Part shown: one piece after another, positions 21,163 through 30,466 of the stretch | How the letters are laid out: every line of letters starts with the position of its first letter | Position numbering within the stretch: position 1 is the first letter of the stretch | DNA from: Allostellaceae bacterium | Lineage (GTDB): Bacteria; Pseudomonadota; Alphaproteobacteria; ATCC43930; CGMCC-115725 | DNA length: 64,000 bases | Assembly: GCA_025451725.1 (NCBI GenBank) | Contig: JANWJX010000023.1 | Coordinates: 53,596 to 117,595 of the forward strand | Reading direction: 5' to 3' | The notes under the pieces: model-generated | Databases searched by the model: none | What the model saw: the letters and a program-made list of their open reading frames with translations, nothing else | Told to the model about the DNA's origin: nothing | Position numbers and translations under genes: made by a program

Positions 21163-22704
21163 TCATTCGGTTTCGACCGACTTAGGCGGAAGCGGTTGCC
21201 CACGGAACGAGCGCAGAGGCAATTCCGGCAGAAAGAATAGCACGAGCAGCGCGGCGCCAATCACGAACACATCGGCGAGGAAGGTCATGGCGAGCGCGTG
21301 ACGATAAATCGCAACAGCCGTCTCGTGGGCGCCGCCCGACAGCGCCCGCAACTGCTCCAGCCCGCCCTTGAGGGCCTCGCTGACGTCCTGGTTGGGGCCG
21401 AGCGCAAGCTGGGCGCGGAGTTGAGCCGACATGATCGCACCCGACCCCGCCACCCCGATCACGCCTCCGAGCGAGCGGAAGAAGGCCGAGGTCGCGGTGC
21501 CGACGCCCATATCCTCGCGGCCGAGCGCGTTTTGCACCGCAATCGTCATGTTCGGTGTCACCAGTCCCAGGCCAAGCCCAAGGAAGACCAGCGCCGGCTC
21601 GATGGCGAGGATGCCGCCGCCGAGCCACGCCCCGGCCGTCAGCGCGATGTAGGCGCACAGCGCCGTGCTCACCCCGACGATCTGGAACGGCTTGTAGCGC
21701 CCCGTCCGCGCCACCATCCGTCCGCCGATCGACGACGAGAACACGATGCCGAGCATGAACGGCCCGCTGAGCAGGCCAGAATTCGCCGGCGCGACGCCGA
21801 GCACGAGCTGGAAGAACACCGGAAAGAACGTGCCGGCTCCCATCATCCCCATGAAGGTAAGGCTAAGGACCAGGCAGGCAATGACGAAGACTTTGTTGCC
21901 GAACAGATGCAGCGGCAGGATCGGCTCCGGCGCGAGACGCTCGCGGACGATGAACAGAATTGCGGTGATGATCGTCGCCGCGGCGAAGGCCAGGATCTCC
22001 GGCGAGCCCCAGGAATACGAATTGCCGCCAAGGCTCAGGCACAGAAGCAGCATCGTGGTCGCCGCTGTCAGCAGGATCGCGCCCCAATAATCGATCCGGC
22101 GGCCGCGCCGCACCTGTGGTCGGTTCAGCGCGATCGCGATCATGCCCAACGCCGCCGCGCCGAACGGAATGTTGACGTAGAAAATCCAATGCCACGACAG
22201 CCAGTCGGTGATGACGCCGCCGAGCACCGGCCCGGCGACGGAACTGACGGCGAAGATCGACGCGAACAGGCCCTGGTAGCGGCCACGTTGACGCATCGAG
22301 ACCAGGTCGCCGATGGTGATCTGCGCCAGCGGCAGGAAACCGCCCGCGCCCAATCCCTGCACCGCGCGATAGAGGATAAGTTGCGTCATGCTGTGCGCGA
22401 GGCCGCTCAGCGCCGAGCCGAGCAGGAACACGCCAACCGCGACATAGATCATCGGCTTTCGGCCGTACTGGTCGCTGAGCTTGCCGTAGAGCGGCATGGT
22501 GGCGGTCGAGGTCAGGACGTAGGCCGTCACCACCCAAGACAGGCGCGTGATGCCGCCGAGATCGCCGACAATGCGCGGCAGCGCGGTCGCGACGATGCTC
22601 TGGTCGAGCGCGCCGAGCCCGATCACCATCATGAGGGCGATATAGACGGTGCGAAGCTCGGCGCGGCTGACAGCGGATTCCAACGCGAGGTCGGACGAAC
22701 TCAT
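21163..22704 (-). CDS. DHA2 (EmrB/QacA) family MFS efflux transporter
   Basis: Inner-membrane drug:proton antiporter with 14 predicted helices. I start at the ATG giving MSSSDLALES, which gives 513 residues. The frame upstream is shadow of hpnG. Family motifs: motif D1-like LGALDQSIVATALPRIVGDL in helix 1, motif A GKLSDQYGRKPM in loop 2-3, and the motif C-type SVAGPVLGGVITD in helix 5. No EmrA or TetR partner is adjacent. The substrate cannot be told. It follows the hopanoid operon by 44 nt and might be transcribed with it. Confidence 0.9.
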   Translation of the reverse strand: MSSSDLALESAVSRAELRTVYIALMMVIGLGALDQSIVATALPRIVGDLGGITRLSWVVTAYVLTSTATMPLYGKLSDQYGRKPMIYVAVGVFLLGSALSGLAHSMTQLILYRAVQGLGAGGFLPLAQITIGDLVSMRQRGRYQGLFASIFAVSSVAGPVLGGVITDWLSWHWIFYVNIPFGAAALGMIAIALNRPQVRRGRRIDYWGAILLTAATTMLLLCLSLGGNSYSWGSPEILAFAAATIITAILFIVRERLAPEPILPLHLFGNKVFVIACLVLSLTFMGMMGAGTFFPVFFQLVLGVAPANSGLLSGPFMLGIVFSSSIGGRMVARTGRYKPFQIVGVSTALCAYIALTAGAWLGGGILAIEPALVFLGLGLGLVTPNMTIAVQNALGREDMGVGTATSAFFRSLGGVIGVAGSGAIMSAQLRAQLALGPNQDVSEALKGGLEQLRALSGGAHETAVAIYRHALAMTFLADVFVIGAALLVLFFLPELPLRSFRGQPLPPKSVETE

Positions 22705-22748
22705 GGCGTTGTTATAGCGGGGATTCGCGCGCGGCGTCCCCGCGAGAC

Positions 22749-23396
22749 CTACCGCCGCACGGCGGGGGCGGCGACGTGGATAGCGGCCAGCGCCTTGCGC
22801 GTGTCCACCGCGATGAACAGCAGCGCCGGCAATTGATGGGGCCGCCGCGCCAAATGGCCGAAGACGGCGCCGAACGCGACCTTGCCCTCGCCGGTGAGGC
22901 CCTTGACCGCCGCACGCGGCAGCGAGCGATGGGCGGGATCGGCGACGGTGCGCAAGACGATGAACGGAATCCCCGATGTCGCGGCGGCGCTGGCGACCGC
23001 GGCACTTTCGAGATCGACTGCGATTGACTTGGTGCGATCGAACAGCGCGCGCTTCTCGCGCGCCGTCGCGACGACGGTTTCCGCCCCGTAGAGGCTCCCG
23101 CCGATCCCATCCGGTATCCGGGCGATCATAAGGCGCCTCCATTCGACATCGACCGGGTAGCTTTCGCCCGCCTCGCTATGCACCATTTCGGGCAACAGCA
23201 CCGCGCCGGGCCGGAGACGCGGATCGAGCCCGCCGGCAATGCCGAAACTGATGAAACCGGTTGCGCCTTCGGCGATGGCGCGCGTCAGCGCGGCGGCGCG
23301 GCGCTCACGGCCACCGCCAATGACCACGGCGCGAATGCCGGCGCGGCGCGCGATTTTGGCTTCGGCCTCGAGGCCGGTGATCGCGTAGCTGGTCAC
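22749..23396 (-). CDS. hpnG: hopanoid-associated phosphorylase HpnG
   Basis: Nucleoside phosphorylase-like enzyme. In the hopanoid pathway HpnG removes adenine from adenosylhopane to yield ribosylhopane. The product (215 residues from GTG) shows the phosphorylase fold with GIAGGLDPRLRPGAVLLP near residue 55 and SIAVDLESAAVASAA with the acidic active-site residues. I use the GTG translated VTSYAITGLE because it overlaps the shc stop (GTGA), as do other junctions of this operon. TTG or GTG a few codons upstream are alternatives. It is the last gene of the dxr-hpn operon. Confidence 0.88.
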   Translation of the reverse strand: MTSYAITGLEAEAKIARRAGIRAVVIGGGRERRAAALTRAIAEGATGFISFGIAGGLDPRLRPGAVLLPEMVHSEAGESYPVDVEWRRLMIARIPDGIGGSLYGAETVVATAREKRALFDRTKSIAVDLESAAVASAAATSGIPFIVLRTVADPAHRSLPRAAVKGLTGEGKVAFGAVFGHLARRPHQLPALLFIAVDTRKALAAIHVAAPAVRR

Positions 23397-25309
23397 ATTC
23401 CCCACCGCGAGCAATCGACGCCGCGCTGTACATTACGATAGCGCGCGAGCGCCCATAGCGGGAAATAGGCCCGGTAGCCGTGATAGCGCAAATAAAACAC
23501 GCGCGGAAACCCGACCGCCGTGAACCACTCTTCATCCCAGAGTCCATGCGGCCGCTGAGCCGCCAGCAGATACGCGACGCCGCGCGCCACGGCCGGATTC
23601 GCGCCCTCGCCCGCCGCGATCAGCCCGAGCACCGCCCACGCGGTCTGCGATGCCGTGCTTTCCTTGCCCTCGCCGCGCGGCTCGTTCCCCCCATAGGAGG
23701 CGCCATCCTCGCCCCAGCCGCCGTCACCGCGCTGCTTCGACAAGAGCCATGAAACGGCGCGGCGCATCGCCGGCGCTTCCTTTTTCACGCCAGCGCGCTG
23801 CAACGCGCACAGCGCCGACCAGGTGCCGTAGATGTAATTCGTGCCCCAGCGGCCGAACCAGGAACCGTCCGGCTCCTGCTCGCGCAGCAGATACTCGACG
23901 CCGCGTGCGAACACCTGGTCGTCGTCCGGCTCAATCTGGCCGAGGAAACCGACGCAGCGCGCCGACACGTCCGCGGTCGGCGGATCGAGCAGCGCGCCGT
24001 GATCGGCGAACGGAATGTAGTTGAGATAGTAATATTCGTTGTCCGCGTCGAACGCACCCCAGCCGCCGTTGCGGCTTTGCATGCCGTCGATCCATTCCGC
24101 CGCGCGCGCGATCGGCTCGCGATAGGCGGCGCGGTCGAAGCGGTCGAGCGCCATCGCCACCACGGCGGTGTCGTCGACATCGGGATAATGCGGATTGGCA
24201 TATTGGAATGCCCAGCCGCCCGGCCGCACACCGGGACGCGTCGCGGCCCAGTCGCCGAGCACGGACAGTTCCTGCTTGCCAACCAGCCAGTCGAGGCCGC
24301 GATGTACCGCGACCCGCGCCGCGTTGCCGCCGGTCTCCAGCAGCGCATGCGCCGCGAGCCCGGTGTCCCACACCGGCGAGACGCACGGCTGGCAATAGCG
24401 CCGCTCGGGATCGGTGGTGAGCAGCTTCCTGATCGCGTGCTTCGCGGTGATGAGGCGCGGATCGTTTTTCGGCGTGCCGAGACATTCGAACATCATCACC
24501 GCGTTCGCCATTGCTGGGAAAATCGCGCCAAGCCCGTCCTCGCCGTTGAGCCGCTCGCTGACGAAAGCGACCGCTGCGCCGATCGCGCGCGCGCGGCTGC
24601 GCTTCGGCATTCGGTTTTCGACGAGGCGCAGCACATCGTCGAGACCGTTGAACAAAGTCGCCCAGACGGAGCCGCCGGCGCGCGGCGGATTGGCCTGGCT
24701 GCCGGGCACGAACAGTTCGGGAATGTGGACACCGCGCGGATTGATGGCGCGCGGCTTTTTCGCCATCAGCACCAGCAGCGGCACGATGACGGTGCGCGAC
24801 CAGTACGAAATTTTTGTCAGATGGAACGGGAACCAGCGCGGCAACAGCATGATCTCGACCGGCATCACCGGCACGCCGCCCCAGCCGATCTCGCCGAAAA
24901 GCGCCAGCATGACCCGCGTGAAGACATTGGTGCGCGCCGCGCCGCCCCGCTCGAGGATCGCCGCGCGCGCGCGCGCCATGTGCGGCGCATGGATTGAATC
25001 GCCAACGGCCTTGAGCGCGAAATACGCCTTCACGCTCGCCGACATGTCGAATGCCCCGCCGTGGAACAGCGGCCAGCCGCCATGCTCGCCCTGGATCGCG
25101 CGCAGATATCGCGCCAGCTCTTCCTGTTCCGCCGGCACGATCTCGTCGAGATAGTGCTGCAGCAGGATATATTCCGCTGGAATAGTGGCGTCGGCCTCGA
25201 GCTCGAAAATCCAATGCCCGTCGGGCTGTTGCAACGCCAGCAATGCCTCGGTGGCCCGCGCCACGGCGTTGTCGAGATCGGTGCCCTCGATGGTGGTTAC
25301 GTCGGACAT
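23393..25309 (-). CDS. shc: squalene-hopene cyclase
   Basis: Monotopic membrane enzyme that cyclises squalene to hopene and hopanol. The catalytic DxDD motif is DVDD at residues 377-380, very close to the position in Alicyclobacillus. QW repeats are visible (QQPDGHWIFE, QSRNGGWGAF, QEPDGSWFGRWG, QRGDGGWGED, QRPHGLWDEEW). I use the ATG giving MSDVTTIEG, 638 residues. An ATG ten codons upstream (25339, MPATEIPSIY) is possible, and neither has a clear ribosome-binding site. Overlaps hpnG by 4 nt. Confidence 0.96.
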   Translation of the reverse strand: MSDVTTIEGTDLDNAVARATEALLALQQPDGHWIFELEADATIPAEYILLQHYLDEIVPAEQEELARYLRAIQGEHGGWPLFHGGAFDMSASVKAYFALKAVGDSIHAPHMARARAAILERGGAARTNVFTRVMLALFGEIGWGGVPVMPVEIMLLPRWFPFHLTKISYWSRTVIVPLLVLMAKKPRAINPRGVHIPELFVPGSQANPPRAGGSVWATLFNGLDDVLRLVENRMPKRSRARAIGAAVAFVSERLNGEDGLGAIFPAMANAVMMFECLGTPKNDPRLITAKHAIRKLLTTDPERRYCQPCVSPVWDTGLAAHALLETGGNAARVAVHRGLDWLVGKQELSVLGDWAATRPGVRPGGWAFQYANPHYPDVDDTAVVAMALDRFDRAAYREPIARAAEWIDGMQSRNGGWGAFDADNEYYYLNYIPFADHGALLDPPTADVSARCVGFLGQIEPDDDQVFARGVEYLLREQEPDGSWFGRWGTNYIYGTWSALCALQRAGVKKEAPAMRRAVSWLLSKQRGDGGWGEDGASYGGNEPRGEGKESTASQTAWAVLGLIAAGEGANPAVARGVAYLLAAQRPHGLWDEEWFTAVGFPRVFYLRYHGYRAYFPLWALARYRNVQRGVDCSRWGM

Positions 25310-25391
25310 GTATATTGATGGTATTTCCGTTGCGGGCATTTACGCAAATTTCGAGCCGCCGCTGGTTCGATGCGCTAGGTCGTAGTTGGGG

Positions 25392-26657
25392 CTAATTGCT
25401 GGCGTCGCCGGTCGACAGCAATTCCGCCGCGACAAAGCCTGAGCGGATTGCGCCCTCGATGGTCGCCGGCAACCCCGTGTCGATCCAGTCGCCGGCCAGC
25501 ACGAGATTGCTCCAGCGTAACCGCGCAGGCGGGCGCTTGCGTTGCTGCTCGGGCGTGGCGGCGAAGGTGGCGCGGCGTTCCTTGACAATCTGCCAGCGCG
25601 GCATCGAAGCGTCCCCCATCCCGTAGGCGGCGCAAACGTCGCGCCACAGCAGCGGCGCCATCTCCGCCGCCGGCGTTTCCATGAAACGGTCGGCTGCGCT
25701 GACCGTCACCGACAGCACCTCGCGCTTGCGGAACACCCATTCCGCAGTGCCGCCGATCAGTCCGACAAACGGTGGCGACGCGTCCGGCGCGGCGGCCAGG
25801 AAATGCGCATTAAGGATGGCGCGGAATTCGTCTGGCACGGAGATCTCCGGCAACAAGCGCGACGCCATCGGAGGCGGCACCGCGAGCACCACGGCCTGAT
25901 CGGCCCCGATTGCTTCGTCGCCATCCTCGAAATGGAGGATGTCGATCCGGTGGCTGCTCCTGTCGATGGCGCGCAGCAGACGACCGAACCGAACTGAGAC
26001 GCCGCGCTTTGCCAAAATGGCCAGCGCCGGATCGACCAGGCTCTCCGACAAACCTTCCCGCAAGACCAAAGGCCGGCAGGCCGCGCCGCCCGCGCCGAAC
26101 GTCTCGGCGAGCACCCGGGCCAACAACTGCGCCGAGCCGTGTTCGGGTTCGGTGTTGAGCGCAGCGGTCGCCAGCGGTTGCCATAGACGACGATAGATTG
26201 TTGTGCCGGACAGCAGCAAATCGGTGACGTGTTCGCCCTCGCTCGCGCGCATTAGCCGTGCGCCTTGGAAATAATCCATGAGGCGCACGCCCGGAATACG
26301 CCGTGACGGCAGCAACAACCACCACGGCACGCGTCCCGCATTGGGGCGAAAATTCCAGCGCTCGCCGCTCAAGACGTCGAGAAAGGCGTAGCGCGCCTCG
26401 GTCTCGCCAGTCAGGGTGCCACGCGCGCCGATGGCGTCGAGATAGGCCATCGCCGATTTGTTGCCGGCGACGAGCAGATGGTTGCCATTGTCGATGCGAG
26501 TGCCGAGCGTGGTGTCGAGATAAGACCGGCACCGCCCGCCCGCGTGCGGCGCCGCTTCGTGCAGTGTGATGCCGATCCCGGTCGCCGAAAGACGCACGGC
26601 GGCGGCGAGGCCGGCCATGCCCGCGCCGACGATATGAACGTGCGTGGGTCGCGTCAC
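25392..26657 (-). CDS. hpnE: hydroxysqualene dehydroxylase HpnE (FAD-dependent)
   Basis: FAD flavoenzyme of the amine oxidase/phytoene desaturase fold that reduces hydroxysqualene to squalene, third step of the HpnCDE route. The start is GTG (VTRPTHVHIVGAG), overlapping the hpnD stop by 4 nt (GTGA). This gives 421 residues. The dinucleotide-binding motif VGAGMAGLAAAVRLS occupies residues about 10-24, then HEAAPHAGGRCRSY. The C-terminal FAD motif LVLAGDWIDTGLPATIEGAIRSG is intact. Its neighbours hpnC and hpnD support the assignment. Confidence 0.95.
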   Translation of the reverse strand: MTRPTHVHIVGAGMAGLAAAVRLSATGIGITLHEAAPHAGGRCRSYLDTTLGTRIDNGNHLLVAGNKSAMAYLDAIGARGTLTGETEARYAFLDVLSGERWNFRPNAGRVPWWLLLPSRRIPGVRLMDYFQGARLMRASEGEHVTDLLLSGTTIYRRLWQPLATAALNTEPEHGSAQLLARVLAETFGAGGAACRPLVLREGLSESLVDPALAILAKRGVSVRFGRLLRAIDRSSHRIDILHFEDGDEAIGADQAVVLAVPPPMASRLLPEISVPDEFRAILNAHFLAAAPDASPPFVGLIGGTAEWVFRKREVLSVTVSAADRFMETPAAEMAPLLWRDVCAAYGMGDASMPRWQIVKERRATFAATPEQQRKRPPARLRWSNLVLAGDWIDTGLPATIEGAIRSGFVAAELLSTGDASN

Positions 26658-27514
26658 AGCAGCCCGTAGCGTAAGGCGAGTAGCAGTTTGACGCTGTTCG
26701 GAACTTTCACCGCCACCGCGAGGTTGCGCCAGCCTTCCCGGCGCAGACGGCGCAGCAATTCCTGATAGACGGCGCGCATCACGGCCGCCGGCCGCATGGC
26801 GTGGCGCGAGCATTGCCGCATCGCCCCGGCGGCAGCGTCGAAATGTTGGTCGGCGACCCTGGCGAGATCCTGGCACACGCGACCGAGCGCCGCATTGCGC
26901 AACACAGTCGTCGGCTCGGTCTCCTCAATGCCGTGCGCTTTGAGCAGGTCCCTCGGTAGATAGAGCCGTCCCCGATCGCCGTCCTCGACCAGGTCGCGCA
27001 AGATGTTGGTGAGTTGCAACGCCCGGCCGAGATGATGCGCGACCTGTATGGCGGCGGGACGGTCGTCGCCGAAAATATGCACTGACAGACGCCCGACCGC
27101 GCTGGCGACGCGGTCACAGTAGAGATCGAGGTCGGCCATGCTGGGCGCGCGAATGTCCTGCACCGCGTCCATCTCCATGCCGTCGATAATGTCGAGAAAA
27201 TCCGACTGCCGCAGCTGATAGCGGCCGACGATACCCGCCAACACCGTGCCGAGCGGCGTCTTCGGCTTGCCGTCGTAGATCGCCGCGACCTCGGCGCGCC
27301 ATGCCGCCAGTCCCGTCTGTTTGACATCGGGCGTGTCCTTGCTGTCGACAATATCGTCGACCTCGCGGCAATAGGCATAGACCGCGAACATGGCGTCGCG
27401 CCGATCGGGCGGCAGCAGCCGCATTGCCCAATAAAAGGACGACCCGGCGGCTTGGACCTTCTCGCGAATTTGCGCCTTAAACGCTTCGGGCGAGGTTTCG
27501 GCGAGCGCTGTCAT
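26654..27514 (-). CDS. hpnD: presqualene diphosphate synthase HpnD
   Basis: Trans-isoprenyl diphosphate synthase of the squalene/phytoene synthase family that couples two farnesyl diphosphates to presqualene diphosphate. I start at the ATG giving MTALAETSPE, overlapping the hpnC stop by 4 nt, 286 residues. Both Asp-rich motifs are present: YCREVDDIVD near residue 50, and the second in TNILRDLVEDGDRGRLYLP near 170. Order hpnC-hpnD-hpnE with overlaps on both sides makes the pathway role secure. Confidence 0.95.
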   Translation of the reverse strand: MTALAETSPEAFKAQIREKVQAAGSSFYWAMRLLPPDRRDAMFAVYAYCREVDDIVDSKDTPDVKQTGLAAWRAEVAAIYDGKPKTPLGTVLAGIVGRYQLRQSDFLDIIDGMEMDAVQDIRAPSMADLDLYCDRVASAVGRLSVHIFGDDRPAAIQVAHHLGRALQLTNILRDLVEDGDRGRLYLPRDLLKAHGIEETEPTTVLRNAALGRVCQDLARVADQHFDAAAGAMRQCSRHAMRPAAVMRAVYQELLRRLRREGWRNLAVAVKVPNSVKLLLALRYGLL

Positions 27515-28377
27515 CCGACGGTGCCTCGCCAAGTGCCGAGCAACAGCGCGGCGGCGAAATCGGCCTTGCTCAATTTCACTCGCGTTGCCAGCGGATCGCC
27601 CGCGCGCAGATGCGCGGCAAGTCGCGATGCCAATTCGACGATGGCGGCAACCTCACAACGCAGGCCCCAGCTTTTGACGCCTGCGGGAAAGCGCCGCGCC
27701 TCCGCGATCAACCGGTCGCAGCCGTCGAGGAGTTGAAGCTTCACCCTGGTCATGCCGGGACTCATTTTCGCGCCACGCAGCTCCTCGATCGACGCGCCGG
27801 CGGCGACGAGAGCGGGCTCCGGCAGATAAACCCGATCAAGATTCCGGTAGTCGTCACCGCAATCTTGTAGATGATTTAATACCTGGAGCGCGGAGCACAA
27901 TGCGTCGTTCGCCGGCCAATTGGCACGATCCTCGCCGTGCAAATCCAGTACTTGCCTCCCCACCGGCGACGCCGAATAGCGGCAATACTCCATCAGATCG
28001 TCCCAGTCGCGGTACCGCTTCTTGGTCGCGTCGAGCGTAAAGGCGCGCAGTACGTCGCGGCAGTGTTGCGGCGTCACGCCGGTCTCGCGCAGGCTGGCGC
28101 GCATCGCGGTCGCGGCGGGTGAATCGTCGCCCGGTGCGCCATCGAGGATCGAGCCCATGCGCGCGAGACGACGCACCTTGTCCTCGGGCGACAGCGTCGG
28201 ATTGTCGGCGATGTCGTCGGCCTGGCGCGCGAAGTGATAAAAGGCGTGGACATGCGGCCGCAGCGCGCGGCGGATCAGGAACGAGCCGACCGGAAAATTC
28301 TCGTCGCCCGCGCCTTTGCCGGACGGCGTCTCGACCGGATTCAGCGCGCGCTCCGCCACTCGACCCGACCCTTCCAT
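27511..28377 (-). CDS. hpnC: hydroxysqualene synthase HpnC
   Basis: Squalene/phytoene synthase-family enzyme that turns presqualene diphosphate into hydroxysqualene. From the ATG giving MEGSGRVAER the product has 288 residues. The first Asp motif is HFARQADDIAD near residue 50. The second site is DCGDDYRNLDRVYLP near 185. It shares 37 nt with the 3' end of hpnB. A GTG six codons later is an alternative start with a shorter overlap. Clearly paralogous to HpnD but without its DxxxD spacing in the second motif. Confidence 0.94.
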   Translation of the reverse strand: MEGSGRVAERALNPVETPSGKGAGDENFPVGSFLIRRALRPHVHAFYHFARQADDIADNPTLSPEDKVRRLARMGSILDGAPGDDSPAATAMRASLRETGVTPQHCRDVLRAFTLDATKKRYRDWDDLMEYCRYSASPVGRQVLDLHGEDRANWPANDALCSALQVLNHLQDCGDDYRNLDRVYLPEPALVAAGASIEELRGAKMSPGMTRVKLQLLDGCDRLIAEARRFPAGVKSWGLRCEVAAIVELASRLAAHLRAGDPLATRVKLSKADFAAALLLGTWRGTVG

Positions 28378-29465
28378 GAGCCGCCAACCCCGCGAAAATG
28401 CCGCCACGCCGATGCTATCGTCGCGCCGAGATAAATCAATGCGGTGAGGGGCAGCACCGCCGCCCAGACCGGAGATTGGCGGTAGAACCGCACCATCGGC
28501 ATGTAGGCGAGGCTCATCAGCAACCACGACGCCGCGCCCAGCCAAGCTGCCGCGCCGCCTACGAACAGCAGCAGCGGCGGGGCGATATAGGTGACGGTCA
28601 TGCCGACGATTGTGCCGGCGAGCAGCGCCGGCGAATAACGCATTTGGTTATAGGCGCTGCGCGCGATCATGTTCCAGATGTCCGCAATTCGCGGATACGG
28701 CCGGGTGCTCGCCGTGTCGTGCGTCAGGTCGAGGCGGATCGCAGCTCCCGCCTTCACCGCGCGCGCCAGAGCGCAATCGTCGATCAGTTCGCCTTTAATG
28801 GCGGCGATGCCGCCGATGCGGCCAAGTGCGGACCGGCGGATCAGCATGCAGCCCCCGGCCGCCGCCGCAGTACGGCGGTGCCGATCATTGACCCAGGCGA
28901 AGGGGTAAAGCATCGCGAAAAAGAACACGAAAGCGGGAATCAGCAGTCGCTCGGCGGCGCTGTCGCAATTGAGGCGCACCATCAGCGACACGAGATCGCG
29001 CTTCTCATGGTCGAGATGCGCGGCCAGTTCGCGCAAGTTCGTTGTGTGATGCGCGATGTCGGCGTCGGTGAACAGGATCAGCTCCGCCTCTCCCGCTTCC
29101 TCGACGCCGCGATTCATCGCCGACAATTTTCCGGTCCAGCCATGCGGCAGCGGCGGCGCGGCGACAATCTTGAGACGATCCGGGCCGGCGAGACGACGCG
29201 CGATCTCGGCGGTGCCGTCGCCGCTATGATCGTCCACCAGCACGATGGAAAACGCACCGGGATAATCCTGGGCGAGCAGCGACCCAATGGAACGCTCGAT
29301 GACCGCCGCCTCGTCGCGCGCGGGAACGACGGCGACGACCGCCGGCCAGCGTTGCGGCTCGGGGGCGGACGGCGGCAGGCGCGGCAGCCAGAACAGGCCG
29401 CGCGCGAATATCAGCACCAGCCAGATCGCCAGCGCGACGACGCCGGGGACGACGGGGATGTTCAC
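28341..29465 (-). CDS. hpnB: hopanoid-associated glycosyltransferase HpnB
   Basis: Membrane-bound family 2 glycosyltransferase of the hopanoid cluster. The start is GTG (VNIPVVPGVV), overlapping the hpnA stop (GTGA), which yields 374 residues. One N-terminal helix (about 5-25) precedes the GT-A domain with VVPARDEAAVIERS, VLVDDHSGDGT, the metal-site ILFTDADIAHH and the later GELIDDCALA. Several helices follow at the C-terminus (residues about 270-350). The exact sugar and acceptor are not settled for HpnB. Confidence 0.92.
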   Translation of the reverse strand: MNIPVVPGVVALAIWLVLIFARGLFWLPRLPPSAPEPQRWPAVVAVVPARDEAAVIERSIGSLLAQDYPGAFSIVLVDDHSGDGTAEIARRLAGPDRLKIVAAPPLPHGWTGKLSAMNRGVEEAGEAELILFTDADIAHHTTNLRELAAHLDHEKRDLVSLMVRLNCDSAAERLLIPAFVFFFAMLYPFAWVNDRHRRTAAAAGGCMLIRRSALGRIGGIAAIKGELIDDCALARAVKAGAAIRLDLTHDTASTRPYPRIADIWNMIARSAYNQMRYSPALLAGTIVGMTVTYIAPPLLLFVGGAAAWLGAASWLLMSLAYMPMVRFYRQSPVWAAVLPLTALIYLGATIASAWRHFRGVGGSWKGRVEWRSAR

Positions 29466-30466
29466 CGGATTTTCCCGATCCGGCGGAACCACACGATCGC
29501 GTCCTCAAGCGCGCGATCTACGGGGCGCGGCGAATATCCCAGTTCGGTCATCGCCTTCTGTGACGTGAAATACATTTTGTGGCGCGCGAGGCGGAGACTG
29601 TCCACCGTGACGAACGCCTCGCCGCCGGTCAGGCGCGCGATGGCCTCTGTTGCATAGGCGACAGGCATCAGCGCCGCGATCGGCAGCGCAATCGTAGGCG
29701 GACGGCGACCGACCAGCAGAGCGATGCGGCGCAGCAGTTCGCGCAGGCTTAGATTTTCGCCCCCGAGAATGTAGCACTCCCCGATCTTGCCGCGCTCCTC
29801 GGCGAGAAGATGGCCGGCGGCGACATCGTCGACATGGGCGATATTGAGGCCGGTATCGACGAAAGCCGGCATGCGTCCGGACGCGGCCTCGACCACGATG
29901 CGGCCGGTCGGCGTCGGCTTGATATCGCCAGGACCGATGGGCGTGGAGGGATTGACGATCACCGCCGGCAGCCCCTGCTCCGACACCATGCTCCGCACGA
30001 TCTCTTCGGCAAGGAACTTCGAGCGCTTGTACGACCCGATCATGTCGTCGAGCGAGCTCGGCGTGGTCTCGTCGGCGGGTGTGCCGTCCTCATGGAGGCC
30101 GAGAGTCGCGACCGTGCTGGTATGGACGACGCGCTCGACGCCTTGTTGGAGCGCCGCCCCCATCAGGTTGCGCGTGCCGTCGACATTGGTGCGATACATG
30201 ACGTCGTGCCGCGGCACCCAGAGGCGATAGTCGGCGGCGACATGATAGAGCACGCCGCAGCCGGCGAGCGCGGTGGCAAGCGATGCCGCGTCCTCGAGCG
30301 AGCCTTCACGCTGCTCGACCTTAAGATTAGCGAGGTTGGTCCTGTCGCTGTTCCGCCGGACCAGCACCCGCACCGTGCGGCCTTTCGCCAAGAGGGCCCG
30401 CGCCACCGCCGAGCCGACAAAACCCGTCGCGCCCGTCACTAATACTGGTTTGGTCCCGTCGACCAC
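29462..30466 (-). CDS. hpnA: hopanoid-associated NAD-dependent sugar epimerase HpnA
   Basis: Extended short-chain dehydrogenase of the dihydroflavonol reductase/epimerase type found in hopanoid clusters. 334 residues from GTG (translated VDGTKPVLVTG after the start). This GTG follows the dxr stop directly (TGA|GTG). The Rossmann motif is VTGATGFVGSAVA near residues 9-21. The active-site region has SSLDDMIGSYKRSKFLAEE with the YxxxK pair, and TSTVATLG supplies the Ser/Thr. Probably modifies the sugar part of extended hopanoids, which is inferred from family context. Confidence 0.93.
   Translation of the reverse strand: MVDGTKPVLVTGATGFVGSAVARALLAKGRTVRVLVRRNSDRTNLANLKVEQREGSLEDAASLATALAGCGVLYHVAADYRLWVPRHDVMYRTNVDGTRNLMGAALQQGVERVVHTSTVATLGLHEDGTPADETTPSSLDDMIGSYKRSKFLAEEIVRSMVSEQGLPAVIVNPSTPIGPGDIKPTPTGRIVVEAASGRMPAFVDTGLNIAHVDDVAAGHLLAEERGKIGECYILGGENLSLRELLRRIALLVGRRPPTIALPIAALMPVAYATEAIARLTGGEAFVTVDSLRLARHKMYFTSQKAMTELGYSPRPVDRALEDAIVWFRRIGKIR

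Noticed and set aside
21298..22836. 512-codon plus-strand open frame opposite the MFS gene
   Set aside because: Extremely Arg/Asp/Gln-rich, no hydrophobic core, complementary to a clear membrane transporter; a shadow frame.
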